A stretch of DNA of 64,000 bases from Vandiemenella viatica (GCA_031002005.1 CM061920.1:104529447-104593446), one strand, 5' to 3'; counted from the stretch's first letter, positions 47,510 to 59,865 are shown. Notes: generated from the sequence alone by a model not told the origin. Program-made: numbers and translations.

Positions 47510-48984
47510 GATGGGGGTGTAGGAAAATTTCCACCGGTGCCTGTGCTCCTTTACAATTAAATTAAATACGATAAGAATATGCCAGATAAAATCGTAATGT
47601 GACGTGGCGGCACCGATCAGAATTGTGCCACACCGCACAACGCTTAAATCGTGTGGTATTGTTATTAATTTTGGTTCCAAAATACCAATTTGCAGGTAGA
47701 TGTTAGTTGCACGTAGCACACGAGGTAGTTTTATATACTTTTATTCATAATAATATGTTTGCAGAGTTTCACATTGTATACCGCCTTATAAGAGATATTA
47801 ACCGAATTAAAAAAGTAGGAGGTTCTCAGTTCAATCAGTTTATACAATATTTTTTCAATTTATGTAATCCGACAACTCAGAAAGTACGATATCGAATTGC
47901 ATTAATCTTTCCTAGCTGAAAGAGGATACTTTTAAATGGCTCATATTTAAATTTGAACTCAATTAGTGCAGTAATTATTTTATAATTTCATTTTAAAAAA
48001 TTAAAAAAGTTACGTAATTTAATGTAAGTACACAAATTAATGCGTTGTTGTGCTGTCTATTTGCGGGAATTTTTTTTAGGAGAAATAGGATGCATTTCTG
48101 TTGGTCCCATTTAAACTTTATTTTACTTCGTTCGGTACATTTTTTCTAATTACGAAAAAAATCTAATGTATGCAGGCTGATTACTGTGGAAATATTTGAG
48201 ATTTCACCTAGAACTTCGTATACAATCAGTCGTCCACATCTATAGTAAGGAATAGAGCTTACTGTAAAATGTGTCTTATTTGTAAGAATTATATTAATCA
48301 AACGGAATTGAACATAAATAATAATCAGATAGTAAAATTAGAACTGTTTATTGGTTGCAATATTCAGTAAAAATTAATATTTACTTTGTAGTGGTTTTGA
48401 ATATGGATTTGCGTCAGGTTCAAGAAGTCATTTTGTTATTATCTTTTATAATTAACTTATACTTTTTGTTCGTTTCAAGAAACTATTTAGAGGAAAGTAG
48501 TTTCCAATACATTTTGGATATGACATTTGTTTTAGAATTGAAATTAACGTATAACAGAGTGATAGATTTTTTAGATTACTGCTGCATGCTTTGTGTTTCA
48601 TTCCTAAATTAATTTGACCCAATGACTTGTTGATATCACGCGGGTACATATTAAAAACAAATTTACATTAGCTCTACATAGGGCTTAATTAAGATGACGC
48701 CTTCTTGTAGTGGTCAGAAATCTTTTGTGCATGAAGTCTTAAAAAATTACAAACATTGATGTGACTACACTTACGAAGTCCAGTAAGTCTACTAAGAATT
48801 AATTTCCTCAACACGTTATTCTGTTATCTAAAGCGCAGAATTTCTTAAACAAGTAGTCGGTTTAGCCTCCATTTTGAAGATCATGAAAAGAAAAAAAATT
48901 TGGTTCTTGGAAATCCCATTTTTTATACTTTATCATAAAAATGGTCAACGATTAGAATAAGGGGCAATTAATGCGAAAACAAAA
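47510..48984. other. No gene recognised
   Basis: The first part probably continues the LINE 3' untranslated region interrupted by the large element. The rest is AT-rich with short frames lacking motifs. Confidence 0.45.
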
Positions 48985-50275
48985 CCTCTTAATAGGGATG
49001 GGCAAAATATATCGATGTATCGATATTTTTTGTAAATATAATCGATATTTGTCGCAGATATTTTTATTTTCGATATATCGATATTGTTTTTGGTGTATCG
49101 ATTTTAAGCACCAATTCGATATTTTTTTTCTACGAACGCAATTCAGTATCCAATTTAATCGTTACATGTATATAGGAAAAATATACATACATATCCTTAA
49201 AAAGTGAATTCGTCGAAATATAACAGCTTCATCAGCGATGCAGAGGTTAAAAAAAGCTGTTAAATTTGTGTCAAAGTTGTTAGCACCAGATGGAACTCCT
49301 GCATTAATATGTTAGAACGATTTGTCAGACTATCTGCAATTGTAGCTAAAATCTTAGCTACAAAAAGTCAGTAAAATATAAACACACCTGATATGGTTGC
49401 AACTTCACAGCTTAATGTAATACATGTCCTTTTTGGTCGTTTCAAAGAAGCCACTGAAGAGGTTAGTTTTACAAATTATGTGACTGCTAGCTTAGCCATT
49501 CTTGTTACAAGTCTGATTCGACAAGTAACGGAACAAGGTACTCCTTCGACCACTTTAGGATTAACGGTGAAGGAGACTTTACTCCAATGAATTAATGAGA
49601 AATTAAGTCCTTCAGAAAGAAATAGCTTCTTTACAGCAGCTACCATTTTGGATCCTCGTTTCTAACGTATACACTTTACTTCCCCAATCGGTTTATCAAA
49701 TGCGATTTCTACAATAAGTATTGATGTTCGCTTGGAACTTAGACGACGAGGACAACGTTCTCCAGAAGTAAGGTCTACAGCAGCAACACTAGATATCGCA
49801 GATAAAACATCAATTTGGTCCACACATGAAAAGCTATTATCCCTTAGCACTACTGTTACGCAAGACGTTCCAAGCTCTGGCTCAGTTCCTAATAAGCTTA
49901 AGCAATATCTGGACCAACCATTGGCTACTGCAGTCAACATAGCTGTACCGAACAACAGGAGTAGATTGACGGGGGAACACATAAAATAGAAAGTCCTTTT
50001 GATATCCATATCAGACGAATACTGGTTTGATTGATAGAAAAAAAATAATAAATAAAAGTTTGTATATTCTAACATAGTCTTTAATTTTCAGAATTTTCTT
50101 AAATATTTTGATGTACTGTATTTTATGATTTTTTAAAGATAATTACTCCTTTTAGCCAAAAATATCGAAATATTGATATATCGATATTTTTCCCCGATAT
50201 ATATCGATAGTGTTTGTAAATATCGTTTCGATATTTATCGATATATTTTTTTAAATGCCCATCCCTACCTCTTAA
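48985..50275 (+). mobile_element. Complete, inactivated hAT element with 8-bp duplication
   Basis: An exact 8-bp direct repeat CCTCTTAA (48985-48992 and 50268-50275) encloses an element that starts TAGGGATGGGC (48993) and ends with its reverse complement (50267). An 8-bp duplication and a (C/T)AGGGATGGGCA terminus fit the hAT superfamily. Both subterminal regions (about 49005-49125 and 50160-50250) are crowded with ATCGAT/ATATCGATAT repeats, likely transposase-binding sequence. The interior holds a decayed transposase (49240-49989). At 1275 bp it is shorter than autonomous hATs, and the N-terminal and C-terminal domains are missing. Confidence 0.9.
49240..49989 (+). pseudogene. hAT transposase remnant
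   Basis: All recognisable blocks lie in one reading frame. The hAT signature TRWNS (49285-49299) is followed by 'NMLERFVRLSAIVAKILA'. Then come 'LFGRFKEATEEVS' (about 49430) and 'YVTASLAILVTSLIRQVTEQ' (about 49475). After a TGA near 49588, 'SFFTAATILDPRF' (about 49625-49663) corresponds to the 'LDPRFK' motif of ZBED/hAT transposases. A further stop follows, then 'VPNKLKQYLDQPLA' (about 49885), which precedes the dimerisation domain in intact relatives. The BED zinc finger and the C-terminal hATC domain are absent. The in-frame stops indicate an inactive copy. Confidence 0.8.
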
Positions 50276-50569
50276 TCCCATAATCTCTAACCTAGCTCTG
50301 AGATTTTTTAGAATGCCAATTCTAGGACGATGTTACAGATGCAAAGAGTAAATTGAAAATCACAACAAATTATTTATAGATATAACCATTGAATTGTTTG
50401 GTGTTGTAAGTTCTAACTATACTTCTTATACATTTCTTTAATTGAATCTAACTGCGAGAAATGTTGGCTGTGATTAAATGTTTGAATTTCATGGAACCAA
50501 AAACTTCAATTTCCTTAATTATTTCAAATCTTGAAAAGATTGTTAAATTACTCATTATTTCATTTGGTA
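50276..50569. other. AT-rich spacer
   Basis: Nothing recognised; it may include part of the 3' untranslated region of the next LINE. Confidence 0.4.
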
Positions 50570-51576
50570 ACTTATTCCAATCGCTAGCCACTAAATAAAA
50601 TCTTCCCACATCCTAATTTCTTAAATAGAGCGCCAGTTTGTGGTCATGACTATCTCTTCACTTCCATACACTTACCATAATTTTCCACCAATATATTTAT
50701 ACGCCTCATCATCGATATACATCTTGTATACTCGCATGACTCTCTTTGCCTTTCTCCCGTCTTACATTGAATTCCATTCCATCTCTTTTATCATATCACT
50801 TACTGATTGTGTTCTGCGGTTATTTCCAAAGATAAATCTAGCAACCCTTATTTGCACATACTTCAAGTCCTTTATTTGATACACAAAATGTGGGTCCCAT
50901 ACTACACTACCATATTCAAGCAATGGTCTGATAAAAGTTTTGCAATACAATTTCCTTACTTCTCTTGTAAATCCGCTCATCACTCTCTCCGACAAGTGCA
51001 GGATTTTGAAACCTTTTCCTACATATGTCCAGTGTGCCCTGCCCAGTTTAGCTTGTTGTCAAATGCTATACCTGTGAAGGCCTCAACAAGCAACTCTTTC
51101 CCCAACTTATAACCATAATCAATCTTTAATTTTTTTATCTGTGTACCTAACAAGGTGTCTCTTATTTGTATTTATCTTCATCACATTTTGAAATACCCAG
51201 CAACATATCCTGTCCAGATCAGCCTACAGCTGTCACAGTCTTCTACCGTTTTCAACCTCTAATATAGCATTATGTCATCTGCAATCAACCTATAGTAACT
51301 TATGATAGTAGTCCACCAACACAATCATTTATTAGAATGACGAATAGCAATGGTACCCTGTGGCAATCGCATTTTCACTTCCACTTCCTTTGATACGGCA
51401 TTTCCTGTCATAACGTTTTGCTTTCTAGCTTTTAAAAATTCTTCTATCCAGTAAATAATTTTTTCATCATCTCTAATAGCTTTTACCTCATGTAGCACAA
51501 TTCTATCAAAATCCTTTAAAAGATCTAGTGTTACACTGTCAATTTGGCCTCAAATGTCTACTTCATCAAACATATC
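50570..51576 (-). mobile_element. CR1/Jockey-like LINE fragment
   Basis: The minus strand encodes 'YCKTFIRPLLEYGSVVWDPH' (about 50920) and 'LKYVQIRVARFIFGNNRRTQ' (about 50840), then 'SVSDMIKEMEWNS' (about 50790). This is the same terminal block as in the copies at 17010 and 20505. Higher up, the RT palm region can be followed only as DNA similarity. An RTE-like tail with poly(A) interrupts it at 51577. Similarity to the LINE's upstream linker resumes at about 51770-52080, with the middle missing. Confidence 0.75.
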
Positions 51577-51655
51577 TTTTTTTTTTTTTTTTTTTTTTGC
51601 TGTCTCATCCATCTTTCGAATTGTTTGATGCTATCCTCCGGCCCTTCCTATCTTA
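51577..51655 (-). mobile_element. RTE-like LINE 3' tail with poly(A)
   Basis: T22 at 51577-51598 on the plus strand is the poly(A) tail of a minus-strand element. The following 'gaattgtttgatgctatcc' (about 51619) is the conserved 3' block also seen at 36945 ('gactggcttgatgctgcac'). It is a short, 5'-truncated insertion inside the CR1-like LINE. Confidence 0.55.
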
Positions 51656-51769
51656 AACATATGAAAAAATATTTGTGTTTAATTTCAAGTACCTTTATGC
51701 AAATATATAATTGAAATTACAAAGTTCCCTTCATTTCCAATAGCCCGTACGAAAGGGTTAACTCCTTAT

Positions 51770-52080
51770 TTAGTTGATTCTAGTATTATTTAATACCTTG
51801 GTGTCTTTTAATACTGTTATGTTCTTTTCTCGCCGTCTCTTTAACCGCTTAATTAGATTCTGTAATTCTCTTTGTTTTGTTTTTTTTTGGGATAAATATT
51901 TCTTCACAATTTTTTTATTATCTCCTTGTACTCTTCCCACTCCAACATCGTTGTACTTGTACCTTCCTTCCAGTTGATGAAACTTTCACTCAAATATCTT
52001 TTCATATTCAGAAATTGTGCCTTTTTTAAATTTGAACCTATTTTCCCCTTCAATTTACTCCCAGTTACTCATATATATAT
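51770..52080 (-). mobile_element. Upstream part of the interrupted CR1-like LINE
   Basis: Matches the pre-RT linker region of the copy at 20400-22310. 'tgtacttgtaccttccttcc' here corresponds to 'tgtacttgtgccatccttcc' near 22255, with the same flanking order. It is not translatable. Confidence 0.5.
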
Positions 52081-53109
52081 CACAGAGAACAAAAAACTAA
52101 ATGTAGTTCACCATACTTTCGTTTACTGATTACAAAAAGAAAAAAGTTTTATAGAATATGACACTACTTGGATTCGAGCTTCGAGTGGAAAGAATTGCCA
52201 TTTTATGCTACAAAATAGGAGTTACATGTATAGGACCGATCACATTAATTAATGATAAATGAGGTCTGTGCTATACAGTAAAACACAAATCTGCTCTAAG
52301 TTAGAGTGATGTTAAACTGAATGTGGATCAAATTACCTCTGTGCGGCTACCTTAAATGTTTGATCGGAAGCTCTGATGTTGACGTGGAAGAGATGTAATA
52401 AAGCGTCCCTCTTTTGCCAAAGTGAAGAGAGAATTTTTCAGAAACCCTTCTCGGTTCTGCCAGAGTCACCCGCGGCGCCTGTTTGCTTTCTCGCGTGCGT
52501 GTTTGCTCTGCGCAGCGCAAATGTTTTTGAGCTTGGGAGATAGCAAGAGGCATTTTATGAAATACTGAACCAGTCACTCCAGAGCCAGAAAACGTTGTCA
52601 GCTTAAGGCTTATTTTAGAAACGTGTGTTTTGTTATTCATCTAGAGCACGCCAGTAGCTCATTGGCAAACGCACTTGCCTTGAGAGCTCCTGCCCCTAGA
52701 TTCCAGTCCTCGTGTTTCAAGGCTTTGTTTTTTGAATCTTTCGCAGATATCCCGACTAGCATTACCATTCTTCACGTGACTCATAGGGACGTCATACACT
52801 TACGATGTCCAGAATGTATAGGACATTTGGTCTGGATTAATAGGATATTAATATGGATATATGAAACATTGATTCTTTTGGAATTATTCCACGGACAATC
52901 GTACTGCTGAGGTAATTCCGTCATTTTAGAGACACGTGGAATAGTTATCTTTGGCAACTGAACTCCTTTCATAGATGTTCACCCATGAAAAAACTTATTT
53001 CGTCTAAACTCATAAGCTCGCATAGATTTAAAAACACGCATGTTCATCTATACTTCGCAATTCACAAATATTGTGGATCCTAATTCTGTGCATTCCAACC
53101 CTGAACAGA
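52081..53109. other. No gene recognised; weak tRNA-like sequence at 52650
   Basis: Sequence near 52645-52720 has an A-box-like 'TAGCTCATTGG' but no convincing B box. Overlapping open frames (52347-52640 minus, 52623-52910 plus) carry no known motif. Confidence 0.4.
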
Positions 53110-56100
53110 ACGAGGAAAGAAAATATACATAAAAGCATCAGTAAGGCGTCTTATTTCGCTTATCTTATCCCTACTTTCTTTGCGAGCTAAATAGGTTGCC
53201 GGAAGAAGTATTTCATTGCAATCTTAAATTAAATAATTTCGCATATTCTAAAATAAATTCAAATGAAAACGACGTCATCTGTGTGATAAATAATCCCAGT
53301 CCAATTTATGTATCAATTCTGTGACACTTTCGTATGGACTGTAACTATCAGTCACGAATCGAGCGGCTCTCCTCTGTACTTTCTCTAACGTGTAAATCAA
53401 TTCCTTGCTATGTGTATACGAAACCCCACAATTGTAATCCAAATGTCTATGCACTGGTGTTTTGTATGAGCATTACAACTTCTCAAAATACGACCTATGA
53501 ATCGTAATATAGAATTAGCTTTGCCTACGACGGAAATTATGTGCAATTCCCATTTCATGTTGCTTTGTACTATTACGCCCATATACTTCAGGGAATCAAT
53601 CGTGTTATGAACTGAATTTTTAACGTTGTACTCGTGAACAAACGGATTCTTTTTGTTGATTAATTACATTGTCTTGTACTTTTTGCAGTTAAATATAAGC
53701 TGCCATTTATTGCACAATTCCGAAATAACATCCAGATCGCTCTGAATTTCTAAACATTCGCCAGAGCACCTTACCCTCCTAAAGATAAATGCATCATCAG
53801 CAAGCAATCGCAACCTGCAATTAACGTTGTCAACGAGATTGTTTATAAAAATTAAATAGAAGTGGTCTTTTTACACTTCCTTGAGGAACGTCTAGTTTAG
53901 AAGAGACTTTCTCGTTAACAACGCCATACTGTGAGCAACCAGTTAGCAAATCGCGTAACCATTCACAAATCTGATCCAATATATCGTATGCTCAAATCTT
54001 CGATAAAAGACGGTTGTGTTGCACAGAGTCAAAAGCTTTCTGAAAATCTAAGTAAATAGCATCAACTTGTGAACCTGCGTCTATAACTTCCATTATGTCA
54101 ATCAATAATAGGACCAGTTGTGTTTCACACGATCTGTTCTTCTTAAATCCGTGTTTATACGGTATAAGTAACTCATTTTCATATAGAAAGTTCATAATGT
54201 GAGAGCATATGACAGAATTCTACTGCAAACAGATGTTAGAGATATGGGTCGATAATTCTTAGGATCTCTCCAATCTCCCTTCTTGAAAACCGGAATCACC
54301 TGCGCTATTTTCCAGTATATTCTAAAGATTTACGGAATAAATCTGAAAGAAATGGTTCTACTTCTTCCGCGTGTTCTTAAAATACTTTTACTGGTATACC
54401 ATCGGGACCCGGCGCTTCATCCCACTTCAGGAGCTTTAATTGCTTTATAACACCTATACTATCAATTTGTACAGGAACCATTTCAAATTCTATATGCCTC
54501 AGCGAAAGAATTTTTAAAATCCGTGTTAAGTATGGTAGCCTTGTCGCGTCTGTCATCAACTTTCCTACCGTCTAGTACTAGAACTGGCATATTGTTGTCA
54601 CTACCACTAACTTTTTTTACATACGATCAAAATTTCTTTGGGCTTACGCTGAGCCTCTTGGAAAGTAAATAACAACGAAAATCATTAAATACCTCACACA
54701 TCGCATTGTTAACATGTCCTCTTATCTCATCTAACATTTCTAAATCACTCCTATACGTCGTCCATCTTGAGCATGCTTCTATCTTCTTTCACTTTATAAC
54801 TAATCCTTTAACTTTAAGTGTATACCACGGGGGATCATTCCCTTTCCTGATTGCCCTTTTCGATATATGTAAGTCCCTACCTTTCCTGACTATACGCACG
54901 AATCGAAGCCACATCTCTTTAACTGAGCCTGTTGCTTCTATGAAGGTAGGTAATTATCCCTCAAATACGTTCTAAAACACTTCTCTGGGCTCTTTTAGAA
55001 TCTGTAAACGATCCATTCTTTTTTTCTTTTTCCGCGAGACTGTTAATTTTACCGTAGCAATTACAGCTTTATGATCACTTATTTCCGTCGTGGTAGAAAT
55101 GTCTATGAATAATTGAGGCCTATTTGTAACGAGAATATCTAAAATGTTTTGCTTACAGTTGTGGCAACGCGATGGTTCAGCGTAGAGCTGCTCAAGATGA
55201 AGATCGGACAAAATGTCAAGAATAATCTCATAGGGTGATTTATCCCTGCCATCAGTAACGTGAACGTAATTACTCCAGTCGATATACGGAAACTTGAAGT
55301 TACCTCCTGGTATTATTGCATGATCCGGAAAAACAACTAAAACAACATTATAATGCTGCTTTACTTCAGTGATAACTGAAATATTGCAGTAAAATTAGAA
55401 AACTGTAAAACACCACTGCAATGCTGGACTCTTGCATACCCCTCATGCTACTACAACGGAAACGTGCATATAAACTCCAATGCGCATTAAAAAAACAAAC
55501 TGAATCAGTGAAGTGTTAAAACAATGAAAGAATATTCTAAGTAGTAGCCAGAGGGGAAGGTTCAAGCTCAGCTCCTGGAAATGTCAATTCTAATTTTAAT
55601 TTGTAATTAGAAGGTCAGAGTATAACAGCAATAGATGACATTGGTTATTATATATAATATTAAAGGGTTTGAAATTGCGCTGTAACTGTTATAATTGTAA
55701 ACAAGACAAGACCAAATGTAAAATTATATAATTAATTGGATAATAAGTCAAAGTCTAATGGAATGACACGCCAATTCCTTGCATGAAAATGTTTATTGCA
55801 AATTTCCTGAAACTATGTAACCAACAATTTAAAAATTAACACGTTGGGCCTAATTTAGTAACTAGATTGTATAAATGAAGGGTAAAAAACTAAATTAAAA
55901 TATGAGACCCGGAAATTGACGAGCTATATTACTTACATTATTCCTGAAGGCCTCAGTACTAGTTACGCCTGCATCTTGTTGACGATAAAAAGACCCTATT
56001 AAAAGTTTGGTCCTAGCTGTGTTGAGTCTAATCCATAGGATTTCACAGACCATATCGGTATCTCTTTGTTACACAACAGGTGATTACTAATTGCTATAAA

Positions 56101-56345
56101 TACACCATCTCCATTGGAATGTAACCTATCGTTACAGAAAACGTTCATTCTATCGTTAAAAATTTCTGCTGAAGTTATATCTAGTTTTAACTAACTATTA
56201 GTACCTAATATAATACCTGCTTCTGTGCTACTAAAAATGCTTTCAAGCTCAGGGCTGCTTGTTAGAAACACTTCTACAGTTAATAACAAACACTTTCAAC
56301 GGAAGAGATTGATTTAAGCTAGTTTTAACATACACAAACAAAAAA
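53110..56345 (-). mobile_element. Nearly full-length CR1/Jockey-like LINE, decayed
   Basis: The minus strand, from high to low coordinates, first encodes an endonuclease start 'VFVINCRSVSNK' (about 56275-56305). After a frameshift it reads 'ELESIFSSTEAGIILGTNS' and 'NGDGVFIAISNHL' (about 56080). The catalytic-region 'SDH' (55071-55079) in 'TEISDHKAVIATVKL' follows. The reverse transcriptase carries 'APGPDGIPVKVF' (about 54385), 'DFQKAFDSVQHNRLLSKI' (about 54000-54050) and the catalytic 'LADD' (about 53795). The last deviates from the usual YADD/FADD. The end has 'LIYTLEKVQRRAARF'-type sequence (about 53350). Stops and frameshifts occur throughout, so the protein is not made whole. About 3.2 kb is close to the length expected for endonuclease plus reverse transcriptase. 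The family differs from the copies at 17, 20 and 50 kb. Confidence 0.8.
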
Positions 56346-57256
56346 AAACCAATGTACTCCATACGACCCCAGCCGCCTGTGTAGGCGATCACGTGTGTAG
56401 AGCAAATATGATCTATCCAAGGGAACCCAACACGACTCGACCCCACGGCGAAGGTCTAGGAATCTGCAGCCATGATTATCGCAGAAACGCCGTAGTTTCT
56501 GGTTCAGATCCTCGACTCGGCTCTAACCAGAGGTCCACACTCAGTTCTATCGACGATGCTGCTAGAATTGGGAACATGGCTAAGCAGAGAAATGTTGTGT
56601 TAGGCAATAAAACTGGACTCCGTATAAACATCTATATTTTATATCACCAAATTACTCCCTCCCAGGATGACTGCAGACAAAAGAAGATCACAGCGAGTGT
56701 AATTAGGTTCATATATGCAAAAATCTCCTATTATTCCCTTCACAAGGTTATCTTCCGTGTATCAAGAAAAACAAATCAAAAGTTCCGTTAGCAAACAACT
56801 GCGAAGGTGAGCGGCTTTGTTTTTGTTTAAACGTCGTTTCCATTAGTATTCTGCATGATGTTAGCCAAATAAATTCGACTGTTCTGCCGCGACCACAAAT
56901 ATAAACTGCTAAATACATCAGTTAGAAAATCATTCAGTATGAGACATTTTAAAGTCTAAACGTTTGTCTGTACCACAGCAGTCGTGTGTTGTCTGCCATC
57001 TTTAGTACGTGGCCATATGCTACTGCTCACTGTGAAATAATATTGGGGTGGCTAATCCTGTCAGCTTCATTCGTACCAACACCCACTACTCCGCTCGTGG
57101 GATAGTAAATACAACAACAGTACATATTACTTTACAAATATTTATGTTCACTAACTTTACATCTACACCACGAAGGACAGTGTGGGAAAGGGTTACCAAC
57201 ACCATTATAAACTTATAAACACATGAGAACGTCTTTGCTGGATTCTCTAACTAATA

Positions 57257-57259
<3 letters not shown>
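56346..57259. other. Possible LINE 5' region, then AT-rich sequence
   Basis: The GC-richer part 56370-56590 lies just upstream of the LINE endonuclease and may be its 5' untranslated region. One plus-strand frame of 132 codons crosses it without motifs. The remainder shows nothing. Confidence 0.4.

Positions 57260-57304
<45 letters not shown>
57260..57304. repeat. T45 homopolymer
   Basis: Forty-five uninterrupted T residues, the longest homopolymer in the window. Probably the poly(A) tail of a minus-strand retroposed sequence. Confidence 0.95.
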
Positions 57305-57655
57305 CCCCTAAGACGAATGAACTAAGTGCTGCTCCGCAAATTTGCGAAAAACGACCATACATTCAGTAATGTTTGTGAAAACTAGAACACACTGCTTCTC
57401 TTCAAAATCTGAGGATGTGTAGAAAGTGGAACCATTATAGTTGGTCAAGATTGCGGAGAGATGGCTAGAACATAGGCGTAGCAGCGCCCTCTTTTGGGTG
57501 ATCCGACGGGTCAGTGTTACGCTACGCGCAATCGGCGCAGAGGCGTCAAATGAAGTGGAAACGTGCAAACAAGTGCCGCTATGTCGCGCCTACGTAAAAG
57601 GTCGCAATATGCCCTGTCCAACTGAGTTTTTTTTGTTAAAAGGTGTGCCAAGATA
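57260..57655 (-). mobile_element. Retroposed sequence of unknown family with long poly(A)
   Basis: Immediately next to the T45 tract, on the minus strand, lies an 86-codon open frame (57308-57568) that ends about ten bases before the A tail. Upstream of it is a GC-rich stretch (about 57475-57600) containing 'gttacgctacgcgcaatc'. The intact long tail suggests a recent insertion. I do not recognise the protein. It could be a SINE-like element, a processed pseudogene fragment, or the 3' end of an unrecognised LINE. No target duplication was found. Confidence 0.45.
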
Positions 57656-59049
57656 ATCTTACAAAACCTTCTCTTTTTTCCTGATAACATGAGTCTTCTT
57701 GTCTTATATTTTCATTCCATTTAGACCCTCCCAAACAGATAACTTATCAAAATTCTTTCGTTAATTCTCACCATCCTCTTTTGTTTTAATCGTAATACAC
57801 AATATTATGTAGGCTACAAAGACCTTGACCTATGACTGCAAACAAAAAACAGGAAAATTATTATAATAACAAATAGAAATTGTTTGTAGCAGAGTTATCC
57901 TTTGTTATTTCTGTTCTCATTTATAGCTCTGTTGCTGAAGAGTTTTTTCTCCCCAGACTTTGTTTTTTATTCCTTAAAAATTCCTATCCTGGAATAATAG
58001 CAGTTTAGAATCCTTTTAGAATTAGGCAACAACTTAAAATATATGCTTCCTCCATCTATTTAGGTGCGGCCATGTCGAGTGTAACAATACCTATCATTGG
58101 TATCTTTATGCACCACAGCCATTTCAAATCGAATGTCTTTCCCAAGTATCATCTTTGCGTTATAGATTAACTTGCATGAATCGGTTTGACGGCAACCGAT
58201 CTTTAAAATTTTGTCTTTAACTGCGTTATTTTTGTTTTAATTGAATAAACATTTCTAGCTTACTTCAGTAAACACACGGTGCTGCAGCGTTGGTTTGAGA
58301 GCGCTGTATTAACATCCAGTCGATTTATTATTTATTTTTATCACTGATAAGGTTAAAAAAAGTACTGTCAGGAAGAGACCAATAATGTTTATGAGTCAAA
58401 GATGGAAATTTTTGGTGCAGTGATGTCCAAAACTGAGATAAATCTTGAATTTTCAGAGTAACATCAAACTTTAACTAATCAGATGCTCTTTTCCACGAAA
58501 TTCAATGAACATTGTTATATATTTCACAAAAAGAGACCATTGCTAGTCATTTACCTTTAGGAGGCTATTCGTTTCAAGTAAGTGATTATTGCGCTAAAAT
58601 TATTAAGAAGTTGTGAAATGAATAATTTCCTTAGTTCAAAAAAAATGATTTCTGTAACAACATCAAGAGTAAGTTCTAATCGTAGTTATTGTTGTGGCTT
58701 GTGCTTTAGGGCGTATCGGCGGAGAAGTAAGTTCTAATAGTTTGAGGATGATGATAATCTAAGGGGCTTAAAAATTTGTAGGCAGGCAGTGACATGTAGG
58801 AACTGTATGATTATTATGGAATGTACACCACATGATGAGTGTGACAATCAACGAAAAGTAAAATATGAAATATCTTTCTGGTATAAAGCCCTTCTGATAA
58901 TCCCTTCATCAACGAAAACGAAAATTTGAAATATCCTTCTGGCATATGGTTCCACAGATAATCGCTTGATTAAATATAACTGTTCCTTACTTTTGCTTTA
59001 CATTATTTTTTGTTTTGAGTCATATTGGATACCTTACTTTTTCCTCTAC
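57656..59049. other. No gene recognised
   Basis: AT-rich. 'cttctgataatcccttc'/'ccttctggcatatgg' around 58880-58960 shows a short direct repeat of about 60 bp, too weak to name. Confidence 0.45.
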
Positions 59050-59605
59050 TTGAATTTGCTCTGTTGCCAGTTCCCTTCATCTGCAGGTTGGTCATTCCTT
59101 TTTCAAGGTATTGCCCTTACAACATCTCTCTTGGGCTATCGTGGGCAAATTTGTAGTTCCAGTGACCGCTCTTCTTCTTTACCTAGCCATTCATATTCTT
59201 TACAGCAAACTCCTCAACATTCTCATTTTTATTGCACACGGCGTCTTTTGAAATTAATTCCCAGCAAGTTACGTTTGACTGACATCACTACAGTATTTTC
59301 AACTTTCTCTTTGATTACTTTACCAATTTTGCTGCCGCCCAACGCCGCTGTCATTTTCCTCCAATTTCTCTGGCTAATTTCATTCTGGCAGATTATTTCT
59401 GTCTCCAGTCCTCCACTTGAAGTAACAAAGGACAGTAGATGTTTAATATCTTCTGTTTTTTTAATTTATCTTGCAGATATTCCCTCTTCCATTGGTCTCA
59501 TGTTTCAACACCAGGAACTATTTTTTCTCTTTGTAAATTTAATATCAGTATTATTATTATTCTTTCTTATAAGGACGACACAAGATGAACACAACCATTT
59601 ATAAA
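59050..59605 (-). mobile_element. Non-LTR retrotransposon fragment
   Basis: On the minus strand, 'SFVTSSGGLETEI' (about 59415-59440) and 'SQRNWRKMTAALGG' (about 59350-59380) are followed, after frame changes, by 'KVKEKVENTVVMSV' and 'KMRMLRS'-like sequence. This order matches the 'GGxxxEI..RI..GW..WRK..G.L' block after the reverse-transcriptase active site of a LINE group common in animals. There are several frameshifts. The opposite strand happens to be open for 212 codons (58966-59604). I treat that as a by-product of T-rich antisense composition. Confidence 0.5.
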
Positions 59606-59611
59606 AAATTT

Positions 59612-59690
59612 GGATGAATTCGGACCGGTGACCCTTGCAACGCTTGGCAAGCACGTGACCACTCTGCCGTCAGACGTAAAATGTTATATC
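59612..59690 (-). repeat. tRNA-like sequence, probably SINE head
   Basis: The minus strand shows an A-box-like GGCAGAGTGGTCA and a B-box-like CGGTCCGAATTCATCC separated by about 35 bases. The stems do not pair well enough for a functional tRNA. No SINE body was recognised after it. Confidence 0.45.
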
Positions 59691-59865
59691 TCACGGTATC
59701 TCATGCTGCCTGTCAACTTTCAGTGACTAACATTATATTCACAGTCAATCAAACTTCATTGACAAGGAGCTGACAATTTCATCTCTCCCGATTGTTACAT
59801 TCTTGTTCAATGTTCCACGGCTCCCATTCCTTTCTCGTACTATTCATTCACCAACCTCTCACAAG

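Noticed and set aside
52645..52720. tRNA-like 'TAGCTCATTGGC' sequence
   Set aside because: The B box and stems are missing, so it cannot be called a tRNA or a SINE with confidence.
58966..59604. 212-codon plus-strand open frame, the longest in the window
   Set aside because: It is leucine/serine/phenylalanine-rich, as expected from T-rich antisense sequence. The minus strand carries recognisable reverse-transcriptase blocks.
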